NCBI GenBank assembly: GCA_026418275.1
Contig: JAOABQ010000109.1
Span: 49,461-113,460 of the forward strand
Direction: 5' to 3'
Source of the DNA: Clostridia bacterium
GTDB lineage: Bacteria; Bacillota; Clostridia; Acetivibrionales; DSM-2933
Length of the DNA stretch: 64,000 bases
Part shown: positions 53,695-63,908 of the stretch, in pieces
Numbering within the stretch: the stretch's first letter is position 1
Layout of the letters: each line of letters opens with the position of its first letter
Notes under the pieces: model-generated
What the model saw: the letters and a program-made list of their open reading frames with translations, nothing else
What the model was told of the DNA's origin: nothing
The model's database searches: none
Made by a program: the position numbers and the translations under genes

Positions 53695-54762
53695 ATGAAA
53701 ATAGCTATCATAGGTGCGGGTGTATCCGGTTTATCCTGCGCCCTGGAATTAAAAAAACACGGCATTATTCCTACCATATTTGAAAAACGAAGCAGTGTTG
53801 GAGACAATTTGAGTTATGCAGGCATGTGGCCCCGCATTTTGTTCAGGACCATTGAGGATCCTATTCAATACTTAAGCCATAAATACAATTTAAAATTAAT
53901 CCCTCTAAACCGATTAAAAAAAATTATCATGGCCTCACCCAATAAAAAAACAGTGATTACAGGTAAACTCGGTCATATTTTTAAGCGGGGACAAGAAATA
54001 TATTCACTTGAAAACCAACTGGCATTGTTGTTAAATCTCCCTATTCAATTTGATACCTATATCAAGAGCATTCAGGAAGTAAAAGATAGTTTTGACTATA
54101 TTGTAGTCGCACAAGGTGTTAATATCATTTCAAAGGAACTGGGTGTATGGTCTTCTACCTTCAACAGTATTTGTCGTGTATCTACTGTGCTGGGAAGCTT
54201 TAAAACAGATACCTCATACATTTGGTTTAATACCCAGTATGCTAAAAACGGTTTTTGTTATCTTATCCCCAACAACGAAAAGGAAGCAACCCTGACTCAA
54301 ATCGTAAACGGCATCTCTCATCATGAACTGGATTTTTATTGGAATGCGTTTTTAGAAAGAGAAGAAATCAGGTTTTCAATCCTTGAAATGCGGGATATGG
54401 AACACTCTACCGGCTTTGTTAACCCGATGCAGGTAGGTAATATCTATTTTGTAGGCAATGCAGGAGGACTTACGGATGACCTGATAGGGTTCGGTGCGTT
54501 TAATGCCGTAGAAAGCGGTATTATCGCGGCAAGAAGTATCGTGAGACAAAGCAACTACCACGAATTGATGCAGCCGATCGTTGATGATATTGAAAGGCTG
54601 AACGAATTGCGTAAAGTCATCAATACCTATGCTAATCAGGATTATGACAAATTGATCGGGTTTTTAAAAACACCGTTGGTGAAACAACTCTTATACCAAA
54701 ACCCCTTATTCAGGGCAAAGCAGCTCTCTCCCTTTGCGAAATGGCTCAATAAAAAGAATTAA
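53695..54762 (+). CDS. FAD-dependent oxidoreductase
   Basis: 355 aa. IAIIGAGVSGLSCALELKKH Rossmann start, VVAQGVNIISKELG, FVGNAGGLTDDLIGFGAFNAV second FAD site. About the same length and layout as the copy at 51214 and the partial one at 1-596, a family of flavin-dependent reductases or cyclases of unknown substrate. Sits directly after a 95-nt stub of another copy, so the locus is a site of tandem duplication and decay. GAGGT ribosome site. Confidence 0.82.
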   Translation: MKIAIIGAGVSGLSCALELKKHGIIPTIFEKRSSVGDNLSYAGMWPRILFRTIEDPIQYLSHKYNLKLIPLNRLKKIIMASPNKKTVITGKLGHIFKRGQEIYSLENQLALLLNLPIQFDTYIKSIQEVKDSFDYIVVAQGVNIISKELGVWSSTFNSICRVSTVLGSFKTDTSYIWFNTQYAKNGFCYLIPNNEKEATLTQIVNGISHHELDFYWNAFLEREEIRFSILEMRDMEHSTGFVNPMQVGNIYFVGNAGGLTDDLIGFGAFNAVESGIIAARSIVRQSNYHELMQPIVDDIERLNELRKVINTYANQDYDKLIGFLKTPLVKQLLYQNPLFRAKQLSPFAKWLNKKN

Positions 54763-54771
54763 TGAAAAATA

Positions 54772-56106
54772 TCATGCATTAAAATGATCCTTCACCCACT
54801 GACAAAATAAATGATAGTCTTCATGAACTTGCCCTGCGTAATTAAAAGCCCAGCAGCGCAAATGACGGCAGAATTCAGATACGTCACCCATAGCCTTTAA
54901 AATTTGTCCCTCACTGTGATAATCCACGATACCGTTATCTGCATCAGCGTCCGCTCTAGCATGTATTTTGGCAGTCACTTTACCCATAACCTTTACAGCG
55001 GAAACCATATCCTTAAGCTCCAGTAAATTCTTTGCTTTTAACCGTTTTTTGAAGGGAGAACGTTCCCGTACATAAAAATGCCTCCCGTCCATCGTAACAT
55101 AGCCTAAGAACGGATCAGCCTTATGATGCATCGCTTTTTGGGTAAGGGTAACCCGTTGTCCCTGATGTGTACACTTTTTCCAAAACCGCTCGTGATAAGG
55201 CAGGAAATAAGCAGGAACAGGAGCCCTTACTTCCTTTACTTCCAGCACCAGGTCATCTAATGCCTGGGATTCCCGCCCGCCTTCAACCAATACATAATAC
55301 CGGTCCAGGCCGATAGAAGCAGTTCCGGATCCATGTTTTACCGCAATGTCCTTAATTTTATAAAAACACTCATCCTTCCGTGCGCAGGATTCCAGACTTT
55401 CCAAATAGTTTTTCCATACATCTTCAAACCATTTTCTTTCCTCAGGGGAGGCCGGATGGATTTCTTCGGTCCAGGTAAACCTCCGGCTCTCCTGGGTTAA
55501 TGAAGTCACTCCTTCAAGAAAATGTTCCGCTTGTTTCTCACTCAACTTTTTCAACAACTTGTTTACAGGACCTTTTGTGTTTTCAACCGTATACTCCAGG
55601 GTAAACGGATTTTCTTCTCCACGTACAAATTTTTTTATTTGCTTGTAATATGCTTCAAGATAAGCATCTATAATTTCTTCCTGCACATCCTTTTCCAGCC
55701 CTTGGGTTTCTGAAAAAAGTACAATACTGACAATCATTCGAAGAATATCATAAAGGTAGGAACCTACATAGCCTTCATCAAAATCATTTACATCATACAC
55801 AAGATGCCCGTCTTCATTTTGAAAGGTCCCAAAATTCTCAAAGTGCAAATCTCCCTGAATCCAGGTTGGACAGTCTTGGGGAGTATGGTAAATAAAAGGC
55901 ATTCTTGTTACATCATAATAAAAGAGATAGGCACTTCCACGGTAAAACCTGAAACAGCTTTCAGCCATCTTCTTATACTTCTCTTTTCGCTCCTCATAAG
56001 TTAAATCCATCAATTTGCCGTCAAACTGCTCCAAAACCTTTTCCAACGTCTGTTTCCTCAGTAAACACCGTGTATCACGGATTAAATCTGCAGAATAATT
56101 GAACAT
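54772..56106 (-). CDS. DUF2252 family protein
   Basis: 444 aa. GDLHFENFGTF and VYDVNDFDEGYVGSYLYD near residues 85-115 and KHGSGTASIGLDRYYVLVEG near 255 identify DUF2252, a family with a kinase-like fold and unknown substrate. The Asp in NDFDE and the H-x-N motif correspond to the metal and catalytic sites of aminoglycoside-kinase-like proteins. AGGAG ribosome site. Converges with the FAD gene; only 9 nt separate them. Confidence 0.88.
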   Translation of the reverse strand: MFNYSADLIRDTRCLLRKQTLEKVLEQFDGKLMDLTYEERKEKYKKMAESCFRFYRGSAYLFYYDVTRMPFIYHTPQDCPTWIQGDLHFENFGTFQNEDGHLVYDVNDFDEGYVGSYLYDILRMIVSIVLFSETQGLEKDVQEEIIDAYLEAYYKQIKKFVRGEENPFTLEYTVENTKGPVNKLLKKLSEKQAEHFLEGVTSLTQESRRFTWTEEIHPASPEERKWFEDVWKNYLESLESCARKDECFYKIKDIAVKHGSGTASIGLDRYYVLVEGGRESQALDDLVLEVKEVRAPVPAYFLPYHERFWKKCTHQGQRVTLTQKAMHHKADPFLGYVTMDGRHFYVRERSPFKKRLKAKNLLELKDMVSAVKVMGKVTAKIHARADADADNGIVDYHSEGQILKAMGDVSEFCRHLRCWAFNYAGQVHEDYHLFCQWVKDHFNA

Positions 56107-56593
56107 TGAAGTATCGCTCCTTACAAAATCCGGCTATGCCCGTTCTAAAAAGCCAGGATTTTCTATACTTTAGAATATTTATTCGACATATAAATTAAAA
56201 TACCTTCTATCTCTATTTCTTATACCGACTTTCATTTAAGGAAGTATTAACCGCCTCTTAAAAAGTCCTGCACGGAAATTTGATGTATGGCATGTTATAA
56301 ATCTCCAATGCAACCAAGTCTAAACGATACACAATAAAAGTTATTCCGCAAAAACGGGATTTAAAATTGCTCAATTTTTATTCTTTCGCAATATTACTGT
56401 TTTAACTCTAAGTATCGAGGTATAAATATAGTACAACCATACAAAAGGTTGTAACATTTTATCAAGAAGGGAATGAGTCCACCAGAAATCTAATTGGGCT
56501 TATAAAAACATACAATATGCATATGTAAGTTACACAAGCTGTAAAAGTAAAGACGGCCGGATTTTCCGGCCGTTATAATTATAGGTTTTTATC
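56107..56593. other. Intergenic region, one terminator
   Basis: Apart from the hairpin at 56551-56577, AT-rich sequence without recognisable genes, repeats or RNA elements. The DUF2252 promoter should lie here on the minus strand but was not resolved. Confidence 0.4.
56551..56577 (-). terminator. Terminator of the AraC-type regulator gene
   Basis: ACGGCCGGA pairs with TCCGGCCGT around AAAA/TTTT; minus-strand continuation CTTTACTTTT. 17 nt beyond the stop at 56594. Confidence 0.7.
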
Positions 56594-58129
56594 TCATAAA
56601 AGGGAAACAGCTTTTTTTATATGCTCGGATGCCTCTTTATCCCATTGGGCACATTGACGGATCATCCCCACAATTTCTCTGCGTACTTCCGGCCTCGCTA
56701 AATTCCTTGCTTGTTTTTCTCCCATCCCCATTCCGCCAATAAGCAAGCCCATATCCGTAACCACCTTATGTTCCTGCCTGAACAATTGGGATGCAGCTTT
56801 GAGATCTCCCTGCAATTCGGGGAACTTATCTGCCTCTTGCTCTAAAAATAGTTGAGCATACCATCGGCCCTCACCTACCATGGTCATTGCATCACCATGA
56901 CACATTTGCCGTTCCAACAGCATAGGCAGCTGAGCATCCTTGGGAAACTCACTCTCCCTTGACAATGCCTCTGCCCATGCCTCATAGGCCGCAAACCCGC
57001 CTGCATGATCATTTACCCTTTCTGTCTCCATAGTTTTTAGTGCGTAACCGAGCACATCCTTTAAGAATTCCCTTTCATCAGTCATAGGTACTTCTTCTCC
57101 AATTGCCATTAATGCAATGGTCTCAGGATGTTCATACCATCCCTTTCGATTAAAGTATCCACATGGTTCCTTTCCTACAACACTTGCAAACTCGGGCATT
57201 TCCTGAAAGAAATTCCACCCGATCAGTGTTTCGCCGCCTTCCCTATATCCCGCAATAATACACGCCTCCGGCGGGCCTATGATGCCAAATCCTATTAACG
57301 GCCTTCCCGAGTCAATTTCACCCTTTACAAGTTCCAGGAACTCCTCTTTCATTCCCGTTTTTATACGAGGAATTCCCTCTGGAGCAGATTCCACCATATT
57401 GTGCCCAGCTTTTCCGGGCTTAGACAGCAGGTCATACTCTCTTCCTGCGGCTTTAAAAGCTCTTCGAAGCGGCTCGGTAGGATCCTTACTCATGCACAGG
57501 ATGTCTACATTGCCACCATCCCAATATTTAGGATTCCACATGAGCCGGAATGCTGTACCTGAACCACAAAGTAGCCGTGCATAGCTTACTTCCTGCCCCA
57601 TATAGGCAAGGCACGCTTTTAGGCACGCTATAAATGGTGTTAACTCAATTTCTTGATTAAAATAGCTTACTCGGGGTACTACACCATATAAAGTTCCTGC
57701 ATCCATCTCTTCAAAATTTCTGTTATCCAAACGCATCCTTCTTTCCTCCATCCCGAAAACCGTAGGGCCAAAAACTCCTGGTACAATTAACGTACTGCTC
57801 ATTTTACGTCTATTCATACGGAAATTTGACGGTGTTTCACCGAACATTCGCTTGAATGCCCTTATAAACACATCATGAGAGCCAAAACCGTATGTCATAG
57901 CTATATCTACTATGGGCCTTCCAGTACGCATAAGTTCAGAAGCGGCATGGCAAAGGCGTCGGTAAGTTATGTACCTTGACAGTGTTTCACCCGTTGTATC
58001 CCGGAAAACCGCCCGGAAATGCGACACGGAAAAACCTGCTGCTTGGGCTGCATCTTCTGGTGTTATCTCCTCTGCTACACGGTTCTCGATATAATCCAAG
58101 ATTGATTTTACAAACAAATCGTAATTCAT
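56594..58129 (-). CDS. AraC-type regulator with BtrH-like peptidase/acyl domain
   Basis: 511 aa. Residues 1-105: two helix-turn-helix motifs of the AraC/XylS family (AAQAAGFSVSHFRAVFRDTTG, IAMTYGFGSHDVFIRAFKRMFGETPSNFR listed by key residues). Residues 150-500 form a second domain: ACLKACLAYMG, SGTAFRLMWNPKYWDGGN, GWNFFQE, which resembles the butirosin BtrH/papain-like N-terminal domain. So a DNA-binding head is joined to a sensor or enzyme domain, unusual order since sensor domains normally precede the HTH. GGAGGTGTG ribosome site fixes the start at 58129. Confidence 0.82.
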   Translation of the reverse strand: MNYDLFVKSILDYIENRVAEEITPEDAAQAAGFSVSHFRAVFRDTTGETLSRYITYRRLCHAASELMRTGRPIVDIAMTYGFGSHDVFIRAFKRMFGETPSNFRMNRRKMSSTLIVPGVFGPTVFGMEERRMRLDNRNFEEMDAGTLYGVVPRVSYFNQEIELTPFIACLKACLAYMGQEVSYARLLCGSGTAFRLMWNPKYWDGGNVDILCMSKDPTEPLRRAFKAAGREYDLLSKPGKAGHNMVESAPEGIPRIKTGMKEEFLELVKGEIDSGRPLIGFGIIGPPEACIIAGYREGGETLIGWNFFQEMPEFASVVGKEPCGYFNRKGWYEHPETIALMAIGEEVPMTDEREFLKDVLGYALKTMETERVNDHAGGFAAYEAWAEALSRESEFPKDAQLPMLLERQMCHGDAMTMVGEGRWYAQLFLEQEADKFPELQGDLKAASQLFRQEHKVVTDMGLLIGGMGMGEKQARNLARPEVRREIVGMIRQCAQWDKEASEHIKKAVSLL

Positions 58130-58405
58130 ATTCACACCTCCGGAGGATATTTCCATTATACCCAACCCAATGAATCCATGCTCGACTTTTTTGATGGCCT
58201 TGCTTAAAGAATAAAAAATCTTTTATAGCGTTTCTCATAAGGAATCCTTATGTTAAAACGCATCAACTTTTTGGGCATAAAAAAATTCCCTCCTCTGGTC
58301 TTTTGACCGAGTACTCGGAATGGATAAATCATGAGTCCCCTACTACTAAATAAATACGGCGGACCAAACTATTAAGTCTAGCCCACCGCATGCCGGACAA
58401 GGTAA

Positions 58406-58437
58406 GGGGACACACCGCTGCTCTGCGGAATGTCCCC
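58406..58437 (-). terminator. Hairpin beyond tRNA-Arg
   Basis: GGGGACA pairs with TGTCCCC with an inner CCGC/GCGG stem; weak T content on the minus strand (CCCCTTACCTT). Probable terminator of the tRNA-Arg gene. Confidence 0.5.
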
Positions 58438-58445
58438 AATTTATT

Positions 58446-58520
58446 TGGCGCCCCGGATAGGAATCGAACCCATATCAGTGGAACCGGAATCCACCGTCTT
58501 ATCCATTAGACTACCGGGAC
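58446..58520 (-). tRNA. tRNA-Arg (CCG anticodon)
   Basis: Minus-strand cloverleaf: acceptor GTCCCGG/CCGGGGC, D arm TAGTCTAATGGATAAGAC, anticodon loop TTCCGGT, T arm GGTTCGATTCC, encoded CCA at 58446-58448. Confidence 0.94.
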
Positions 58521-58822
58521 TTATGAATAAATTATAAAATATGTTCCCAAATCATTTATATATTATAACCTAAACAATCTGTTTTGACAACATGTAAATC
58601 ATTGGATTTTTACTATGAATATATCGCAATAAAAACCTTATACCTTAACAGGTAGCTATCCACTGCTTTTAGAGAGCTCAGAAAACAGCATGGTGTAGAT
58701 TTCAAAGTTGTATATATAAATCGTAAAATAGATTTTTGCGGATAGATTCAATTTACTGGTATTAAATCCCAATATTAAAACTCTATCACATTCAGTATAG
58801 ATAACTTTTATAAAGGGAAATT
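58521..58822. other. Intergenic region
   Basis: AT-rich, about 300 nt between the tRNA-Arg gene and a leftward membrane-protein gene. No gene or structured element seen. Confidence 0.4.
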
Positions 58823-59440
58823 CTATCTAAAAGCCCCGATAACTAAATCTGTTGCATATTGCAGCGCCATCACGAGGAAGAAGTTCCACAAATATACGAG
58901 TCCGAAAATTAAGTACCTATACTGTTCAGATATACCTAAAACCACCCTAACACCTCTTGTAATCGCTGCAGAAAACCAGATGGGAATCACAAAAGCTTCT
59001 ATGAGACCGATAATATCCCGGTTTACCTTCCCTGACAATAAAATGAAATAAAATATGATACTGATAGGAACAATTAAAAAATGTGCAGTAATATAAACCT
59101 TTGCGGTTCTAATAAATAGAATATTGTTCATTAAGGTGTCGTCTTTTTTAAACATTTTTTTAAACAGGTCAAAAACGGGTGTTGAAAAAAACAGTACATC
59201 AAGAATTCCTATAACAATGACTGAAAGAATTAATAAAGATATATTAAAAATCAAGCTTCCGATAGGTCTAAAAACAAAGATATTACTAAAATTAGTAACA
59301 AAATACGGAAGGTTATATAGGATCACATCAATAATACCTATAAATAGAATTCCCAGATATAGGGTTGTTTTATCCGCATTGATCCTTCTATATAATTCTT
59401 TGGGAAACAAAAATATATCCATTAATTTCTTCTTATTCAT
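58823..59440 (-). CDS. Yip1-like membrane protein
   Basis: 205 aa, five or six membrane helices. MNKKKLMDIFLFPKELYRRI start, followed by an array of hydrophobic helices and IWFSAAITRGVRVVLGIS, consistent with the bacterial Yip1/DUF1282 group, although family assignment is by overall pattern. GAGGAGAG ribosome site. Function unknown. Confidence 0.6.
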   Translation of the reverse strand: MNKKKLMDIFLFPKELYRRINADKTTLYLGILFIGIIDVILYNLPYFVTNFSNIFVFRPIGSLIFNISLLILSVIVIGILDVLFFSTPVFDLFKKMFKKDDTLMNNILFIRTAKVYITAHFLIVPISIIFYFILLSGKVNRDIIGLIEAFVIPIWFSAAITRGVRVVLGISEQYRYLIFGLVYLWNFFLVMALQYATDLVIGAFR

Positions 59441-59914
59441 TGAAACTCTCCTCAGGTATATAATATTACCACCCTTACCTTACTACTCAAGCAGGAATTC
59501 TAATGCTTTCCAAATTATGCAGCCCTTAAAGCTGAGATATTAAAACATTAGGCCATCAAAGGGTTGGCTAGGCTCTATATTATATTTTATTTCTCGAAGT
59601 CCAAGCCTTTAACATTTTACCATAATTATTTTAAAAAAAGAATCATTATTATAATTTGTTATGTAAGCTTGGAAATACGCTATATTAGTATTTCACAGGA
59701 TCAGCTTTAATATTTTTCATAAAATTTCCTTCAAAAAATTATACTGCATATCATGATCTTTGTATTATTTATTTCTTTAATGTCCTCACTTTACACTAAC
59801 CTTAGCTGCCCTCCAGAAAAATAATCCAATCGGTTCATTCAAAGTCTAAAAAGAAAAGAATGTATATTTTTTGAAGAAAAACAAAAAATATTGATTGCAA
59901 AGGAGGTATCAGCT
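59441..59914. other. Intergenic region upstream of sleB
   Basis: About 470 nt, AT-rich, between divergent genes. A forespore sigma-G promoter is expected before sleB but no good TGAATA / CATAnTA pair was found. Confidence 0.4.
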
Positions 59915-60607
59915 TTGAGAAAAGTAAAATATATCGTTCTATTCACTATCATTTTTTCAATTATTGTTTCGGCTTTTTATGTCGGAACGCCCTTTATCAC
60001 CAGTATATCTTCACGTTTAGGCCCTGGAAGCGAAGGGGAGGAAGTATCCCAATTACAACAACGGTTAAAAAATTGGGGCTACTTTCAGGGTGAAGTCAAC
60101 GGCATTTATGACAATAAAACCACAGAGGCAGTAAAATGGTTTCAAAAAAAGTATGACTTACTGTCAAACGGTATTGCAACCAGCGATACGCTTATGACGA
60201 TGGGCTTAACCCAAATTTCTAATAGTGGAGCGGCCTATGCAGCACGTAAACCCAGCAATGAACAACTTCTTGCTCGTGCTATAAACGGTGAAGCAAGGGG
60301 TGAACCCTACGTCGGACAGGTAGCCGTTGGCGCAGTTATTCTAAATAGGACCAGGGACTCCAAGTTTCCTAAAACCATTGCAGGTGTTATTTACCAGCCA
60401 GGTGCTTTCACTGCCGTATCCGACGGACAGATTAATGTTCCCATAGACGCCAAGTCGACGGTTGTTAAGGCGGCCAGGGATGCTCTAAACGGTTGGGACC
60501 CTACAAATGGATGTCTTTACTATTGGAATCCTGCGACTGCAACAAGCAAGTGGATATGGAGCAGGAAAATCATAAAAAAAATCGGAAAGCATAATTTTGG
60601 TAAGTAG
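59915..60607 (+). CDS. sleB: Spore cortex-lytic enzyme SleB
   Basis: 230 aa. TTG start fixed by AAAGGAGG 8 nt upstream. Signal anchor (residues 2-24), peptidoglycan-binding domain (GSEGEEVSQLQQRLKNWGYF to about residue 95), then a SleB/hydrolase_2 domain with LARAINGEARGEPYVGQVAV (catalytic Glu) and PGAFTAV, FTAVSDGQI, WNPATATSKWIWSR. It depolymerises cortex at germination. ypeB follows 12 nt later, the standard pair. Confidence 0.95.
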   Translation: MRKVKYIVLFTIIFSIIVSAFYVGTPFITSISSRLGPGSEGEEVSQLQQRLKNWGYFQGEVNGIYDNKTTEAVKWFQKKYDLLSNGIATSDTLMTMGLTQISNSGAAYAARKPSNEQLLARAINGEARGEPYVGQVAVGAVILNRTRDSKFPKTIAGVIYQPGAFTAVSDGQINVPIDAKSTVVKAARDALNGWDPTNGCLYYWNPATATSKWIWSRKIIKKIGKHNFGK

Positions 60608-60619
60608 GAGGAGTTTACC

Positions 60620-62011
60620 TTGGGAATAAGGGAAAAATTACTTGATTTTAAAAGAAGATTATCTGACAGAAAAATGTACAGTATCGTTATTGTAGTTATC
60701 GGGGCAGTTGCGTTGTGGGGATTTTACCAGTACAAGCACGCGGCAAACTTAAGGCAGGAATTGGACAACCAATACAACCGGGCGTTTTATGATATGGTTG
60801 GCTATGTCCAAAACGTTGAAACGCTTCTGGTAAAAGCTTTAATCAGTTCATCACCGGGTAAAACCGCTTCTACACTGCAAGAGGCATGGAGACAAGCCAA
60901 TCTGGCTCAGACCAACCTAGGTCAATTGCCGATTTCACCTCAGACTTTGGCGAATACCTCCAAGTTTTTAACCCAGGTAGGGGATTTATCCTACGCACTC
61001 AATTCACAAAATATGGATGGCAAGCCGCTTAGTACAGAACAATATAAAACCATCGAAAACCTTCACGGTTTTTCGGTATCGTTGGGAGATAGCTTAAACA
61101 CGCTGCAAAACGATCTAGCTACCGGCAGGATCAAATGGGGAGAGCTCTCAAGAAAAGGTACTCCGATTTTTCAAAAGGCATCCCATGAAATGCCTGCGAA
61201 GCAAATTGAAAACGTAGATAAAACCTTTCAGAATTACCCTACCCTTATTTATGATGGCCCGTTCTCAGATCATATGGTAAACACAAAGCCAAAGGGTTTA
61301 ACAGGGGATAACTTAAATTCCGAACAGGCAAAACAAAGGGTAGTTAAATTTTTTGGTGAGGATAAGGTAGGGGAAGTTATTGATATTGGAAAGGGTGACA
61401 CAGAACCAATTAAAACATATAGCTTCCAAGTTCGGTTTAAAAATGCCCCTAAGGAACAAACAGCAAGTATTGATATCACAGAAAAAGGCGGACAGGCATA
61501 CTGGATGCTTTATAACCGTCCGGTTAATTCCGCCGGCATCGATATCAATAAGGCAAAGTCCTTGGGCAAGCAATTTCTTGAAAACCATGGATACAAAAAT
61601 ATGGTTGATACTTATTATTTGAAGGAAGACAATACCGCCACCATTAACTATGCATATAAACAAGATAATGTGACGGTTTACCCGGATTTAATCAAAGTTA
61701 AAATCGCTTTGGACAATGGGGAAATTGTTGGTTTTGAAAGTAAAGGATATCTTTTTGCCCATACTGAAAGAAAGATTCCAACGCCCAAAATTAGTGAAGC
61801 TCAGGCCAGAACCCTAATCAGTAGAAATGTTAAAATTTCAAGTGTAGGCCTTGCTATCATTCCCACAGAATATAAAACTGAGACATTTACCTATGAGTTT
61901 AAAGGAAAATTAAACGATAAAGACTTCCTTGTATATATTAACGCGGAAACCGGCAAGGAAGAAAATATACTCATGATTGTTGATACTCCAAACGGCGTAT
62001 TAACCATTTAA
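60620..62011 (+). CDS. ypeB: Germination protein YpeB
   Basis: 463 aa, TTG start after GGAGGAG. One N-terminal membrane anchor (YSIVIVVIGAVALWGFYQY), helical YpeB domain and C-terminal PepSY-like repeats (EAQARTLISRNVKI, FKGKLNDKDFLVYINAETG). It holds SleB inactive in the dormant spore. A terminator follows. Confidence 0.95.
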   Translation: MGIREKLLDFKRRLSDRKMYSIVIVVIGAVALWGFYQYKHAANLRQELDNQYNRAFYDMVGYVQNVETLLVKALISSSPGKTASTLQEAWRQANLAQTNLGQLPISPQTLANTSKFLTQVGDLSYALNSQNMDGKPLSTEQYKTIENLHGFSVSLGDSLNTLQNDLATGRIKWGELSRKGTPIFQKASHEMPAKQIENVDKTFQNYPTLIYDGPFSDHMVNTKPKGLTGDNLNSEQAKQRVVKFFGEDKVGEVIDIGKGDTEPIKTYSFQVRFKNAPKEQTASIDITEKGGQAYWMLYNRPVNSAGIDINKAKSLGKQFLENHGYKNMVDTYYLKEDNTATINYAYKQDNVTVYPDLIKVKIALDNGEIVGFESKGYLFAHTERKIPTPKISEAQARTLISRNVKISSVGLAIIPTEYKTETFTYEFKGKLNDKDFLVYINAETGKEENILMIVDTPNGVLTI

Positions 62012-62045
62012 AGTTCACTTTAATGTTAAATAGCACTGCAAGATT

Positions 62046-62074
62046 AAAATCGGGATTTATCCCGATTTTTTATT
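62046..62074 (+). terminator. Terminator of sleB-ypeB
   Basis: AAAATCGGGAT pairs with ATCCCGATTTT with a TT loop, followed by TTTATT. Confidence 0.85.
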
Positions 62075-62239
62075 GCATAAAAATCCCTATAAATGTATTA
62101 TATATATTGAATAGATTTCTTCGCAATTCCAAACACAAATTTGATTTTATAAAGTTTGAAAAGTCGCACTTTATAAACTCATTTTTAACTTTAAATCACC
62201 GTGCTTGACTATAATAAAATAAAAATGGAGGTTTTCAAA

Positions 62240-63283
62240 GTGGGAGAATTCTTTAACCATCATGAGCCTGATTTAACCCCTGCAGAATTTAAAAAACCGA
62301 GTATTACACAAGTAAGTATTTTATTTTCGCTTTCACTAATTGTTTTTTTAGTCATAGGCCACAGAATTCCTATTGAAAACTTCTACATCAAGACCTCTCT
62401 CGCAGAGGTTGTGCTTGTTATGCTGCCGCCAATATTTTTTCTGGGTATATTTAAGTATGATATCAAAAAAAATCTACGTCTTCATAATCCAGGTATTCTT
62501 AATTTATTTCTTACTGTTTTGATTATGGGCTTTAGTTTGCCTGTTGTAAACTTTTTGAACCTTTTAAATTTGCTGCTTTTAAAATTCATATTCGGTAAAA
62601 TAACCATACCCGATATCCCTACTGCACAAGATCCTGCAGGTCTCCTTATCGGTGTCCTTGTGATTGGCTTATCCGCTGGAGTCTGTGAAGAAATCCTTTT
62701 TAGAGGCACTATCCAAAGAGGTTTTGAGAGATTTGGACCTGTTATTGCCATACTGGTTACAGCATTTTTATTTGGACTCATGCACCTTGACTTCCAAAGA
62801 CTGCTGGGAACCTTTCTCTTAGGCGGCCTCATCGGCTTTTTAGTGTATAGATCCAACTCCCTCTTTACAGGTATGCTGGCTCATTTTACAAACAACTCCA
62901 TTGCGGTTGTTTTGTCCTACCTTTTTAACAAACTGCTGGAGTACTTTAAATCCCGTGGGGTAAAAATGCCCGAAAACGCAGGCTCAAAAGATGTAAACCA
63001 ACTCCTTTCGGATATTACCATTATTGAAATCACCGGGTCTTTGCTTTTTGCTTTTTTCTGTGCAGCAATTGTTGCCGCACTCATATTTGCGTTTATCTCA
63101 AATACTAAAAATAAAGCAGAAAAAGGACCACGAAGCATAACGGTACAAAGCAGTAAAGGCTTGATATGGCTTCTTCCCGGACTAATCGTCGTCAGTATTA
63201 TTTATATTGCAGAAGGGCTAAAGCTTTCAGGTCATGAAAATCAAATCATTAGCCAGATTGTACGGTTTTTTATAGGCGGGTAA
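62240..63283 (+). CDS. CPBP family intramembrane metalloprotease
   Basis: 347 aa, about eight helices. CPBP/Abi motifs: CEEILFRGTIQRGF (EExxxR), FGLMHLDFQ and HFTNNS (HxxxN). GTG start with GGAGG 7 nt upstream; a longer frame to 62201 has no ribosome site. Such CAAX-protease-like enzymes cut membrane proteins or act in bacteriocin self-immunity; substrate unknown. Stands alone after the sleB-ypeB terminator. Confidence 0.87.
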   Translation: MGEFFNHHEPDLTPAEFKKPSITQVSILFSLSLIVFLVIGHRIPIENFYIKTSLAEVVLVMLPPIFFLGIFKYDIKKNLRLHNPGILNLFLTVLIMGFSLPVVNFLNLLNLLLLKFIFGKITIPDIPTAQDPAGLLIGVLVIGLSAGVCEEILFRGTIQRGFERFGPVIAILVTAFLFGLMHLDFQRLLGTFLLGGLIGFLVYRSNSLFTGMLAHFTNNSIAVVLSYLFNKLLEYFKSRGVKMPENAGSKDVNQLLSDITIIEITGSLLFAFFCAAIVAALIFAFISNTKNKAEKGPRSITVQSSKGLIWLLPGLIVVSIIYIAEGLKLSGHENQIISQIVRFFIGG

Positions 63284-63866
63284 AATTATATTATCGAGAT
63301 TATTATATAAAGACCAAGATCGCAATTTTTATATTACGATCTTGGTTAACTACGGTGCCAGCATATAGTAAATGCTTTTACATAACATTCTCCTTGAATA
63401 AAATCTGTCAAGTAACCAAATTACCCTTTTCTAGTCCATTAGGCTTTTGTGATATCAAAGGTGTTCTGCCTTTATTAATCTCTAATTTTCCCATTTATTT
63501 TCTCTTCATTATTAATATAAAACGCTTCCCTAATTAATTAGTAATAATTTTGTAGTTAGCCCACCTTTCAATGTCTGCAGTAGGATATAACCTAAATCTT
63601 GAACCATGAAGGATATTGTAATTTATGCCTTTCAGCGGTGGTATCATTTGAATTCTAAATTCCGGTCCGAAATATCACATACAGAGTCAAAACCTTTATT
63701 TATATTGGTTTTAGGATATTTACATCTGTTGTATGTGATAACTTTTTATAACATACAAAAATTACAACGCCCTATTTCCAAGGTTTCGGGTGTATGTGAT
63801 ATTTTCATTGGGAATATAGGCTTAACAGGCTTAACATATTTTTTAATATTTTATTCTAAAACTAAA
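63284..63866. other. Intergenic region before the rRNA operon end
   Basis: About 580 nt. ACCAAGATCG/CGATCTTGGT (63313-63346) is a long-looped dyad after the protease gene. Otherwise only low-complexity AT-rich sequence, including TATGTGATA motifs repeated near 63690, 63735 and 63790. Confidence 0.4.
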
Positions 63867-63898
63867 CAAAGCCTTATGGCATATACCATAAGGCTTTG
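63867..63898 (-). terminator. Terminator of the rRNA operon
   Basis: AAAGCCTTATGG pairs with CCATAAGGCTTT; minus-strand continuation GTTTAGTTTTAG. About 10 nt beyond the 5S 3' end. Confidence 0.8.
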
Positions 63899-63908
63899 GA
63901 ATAAATCT

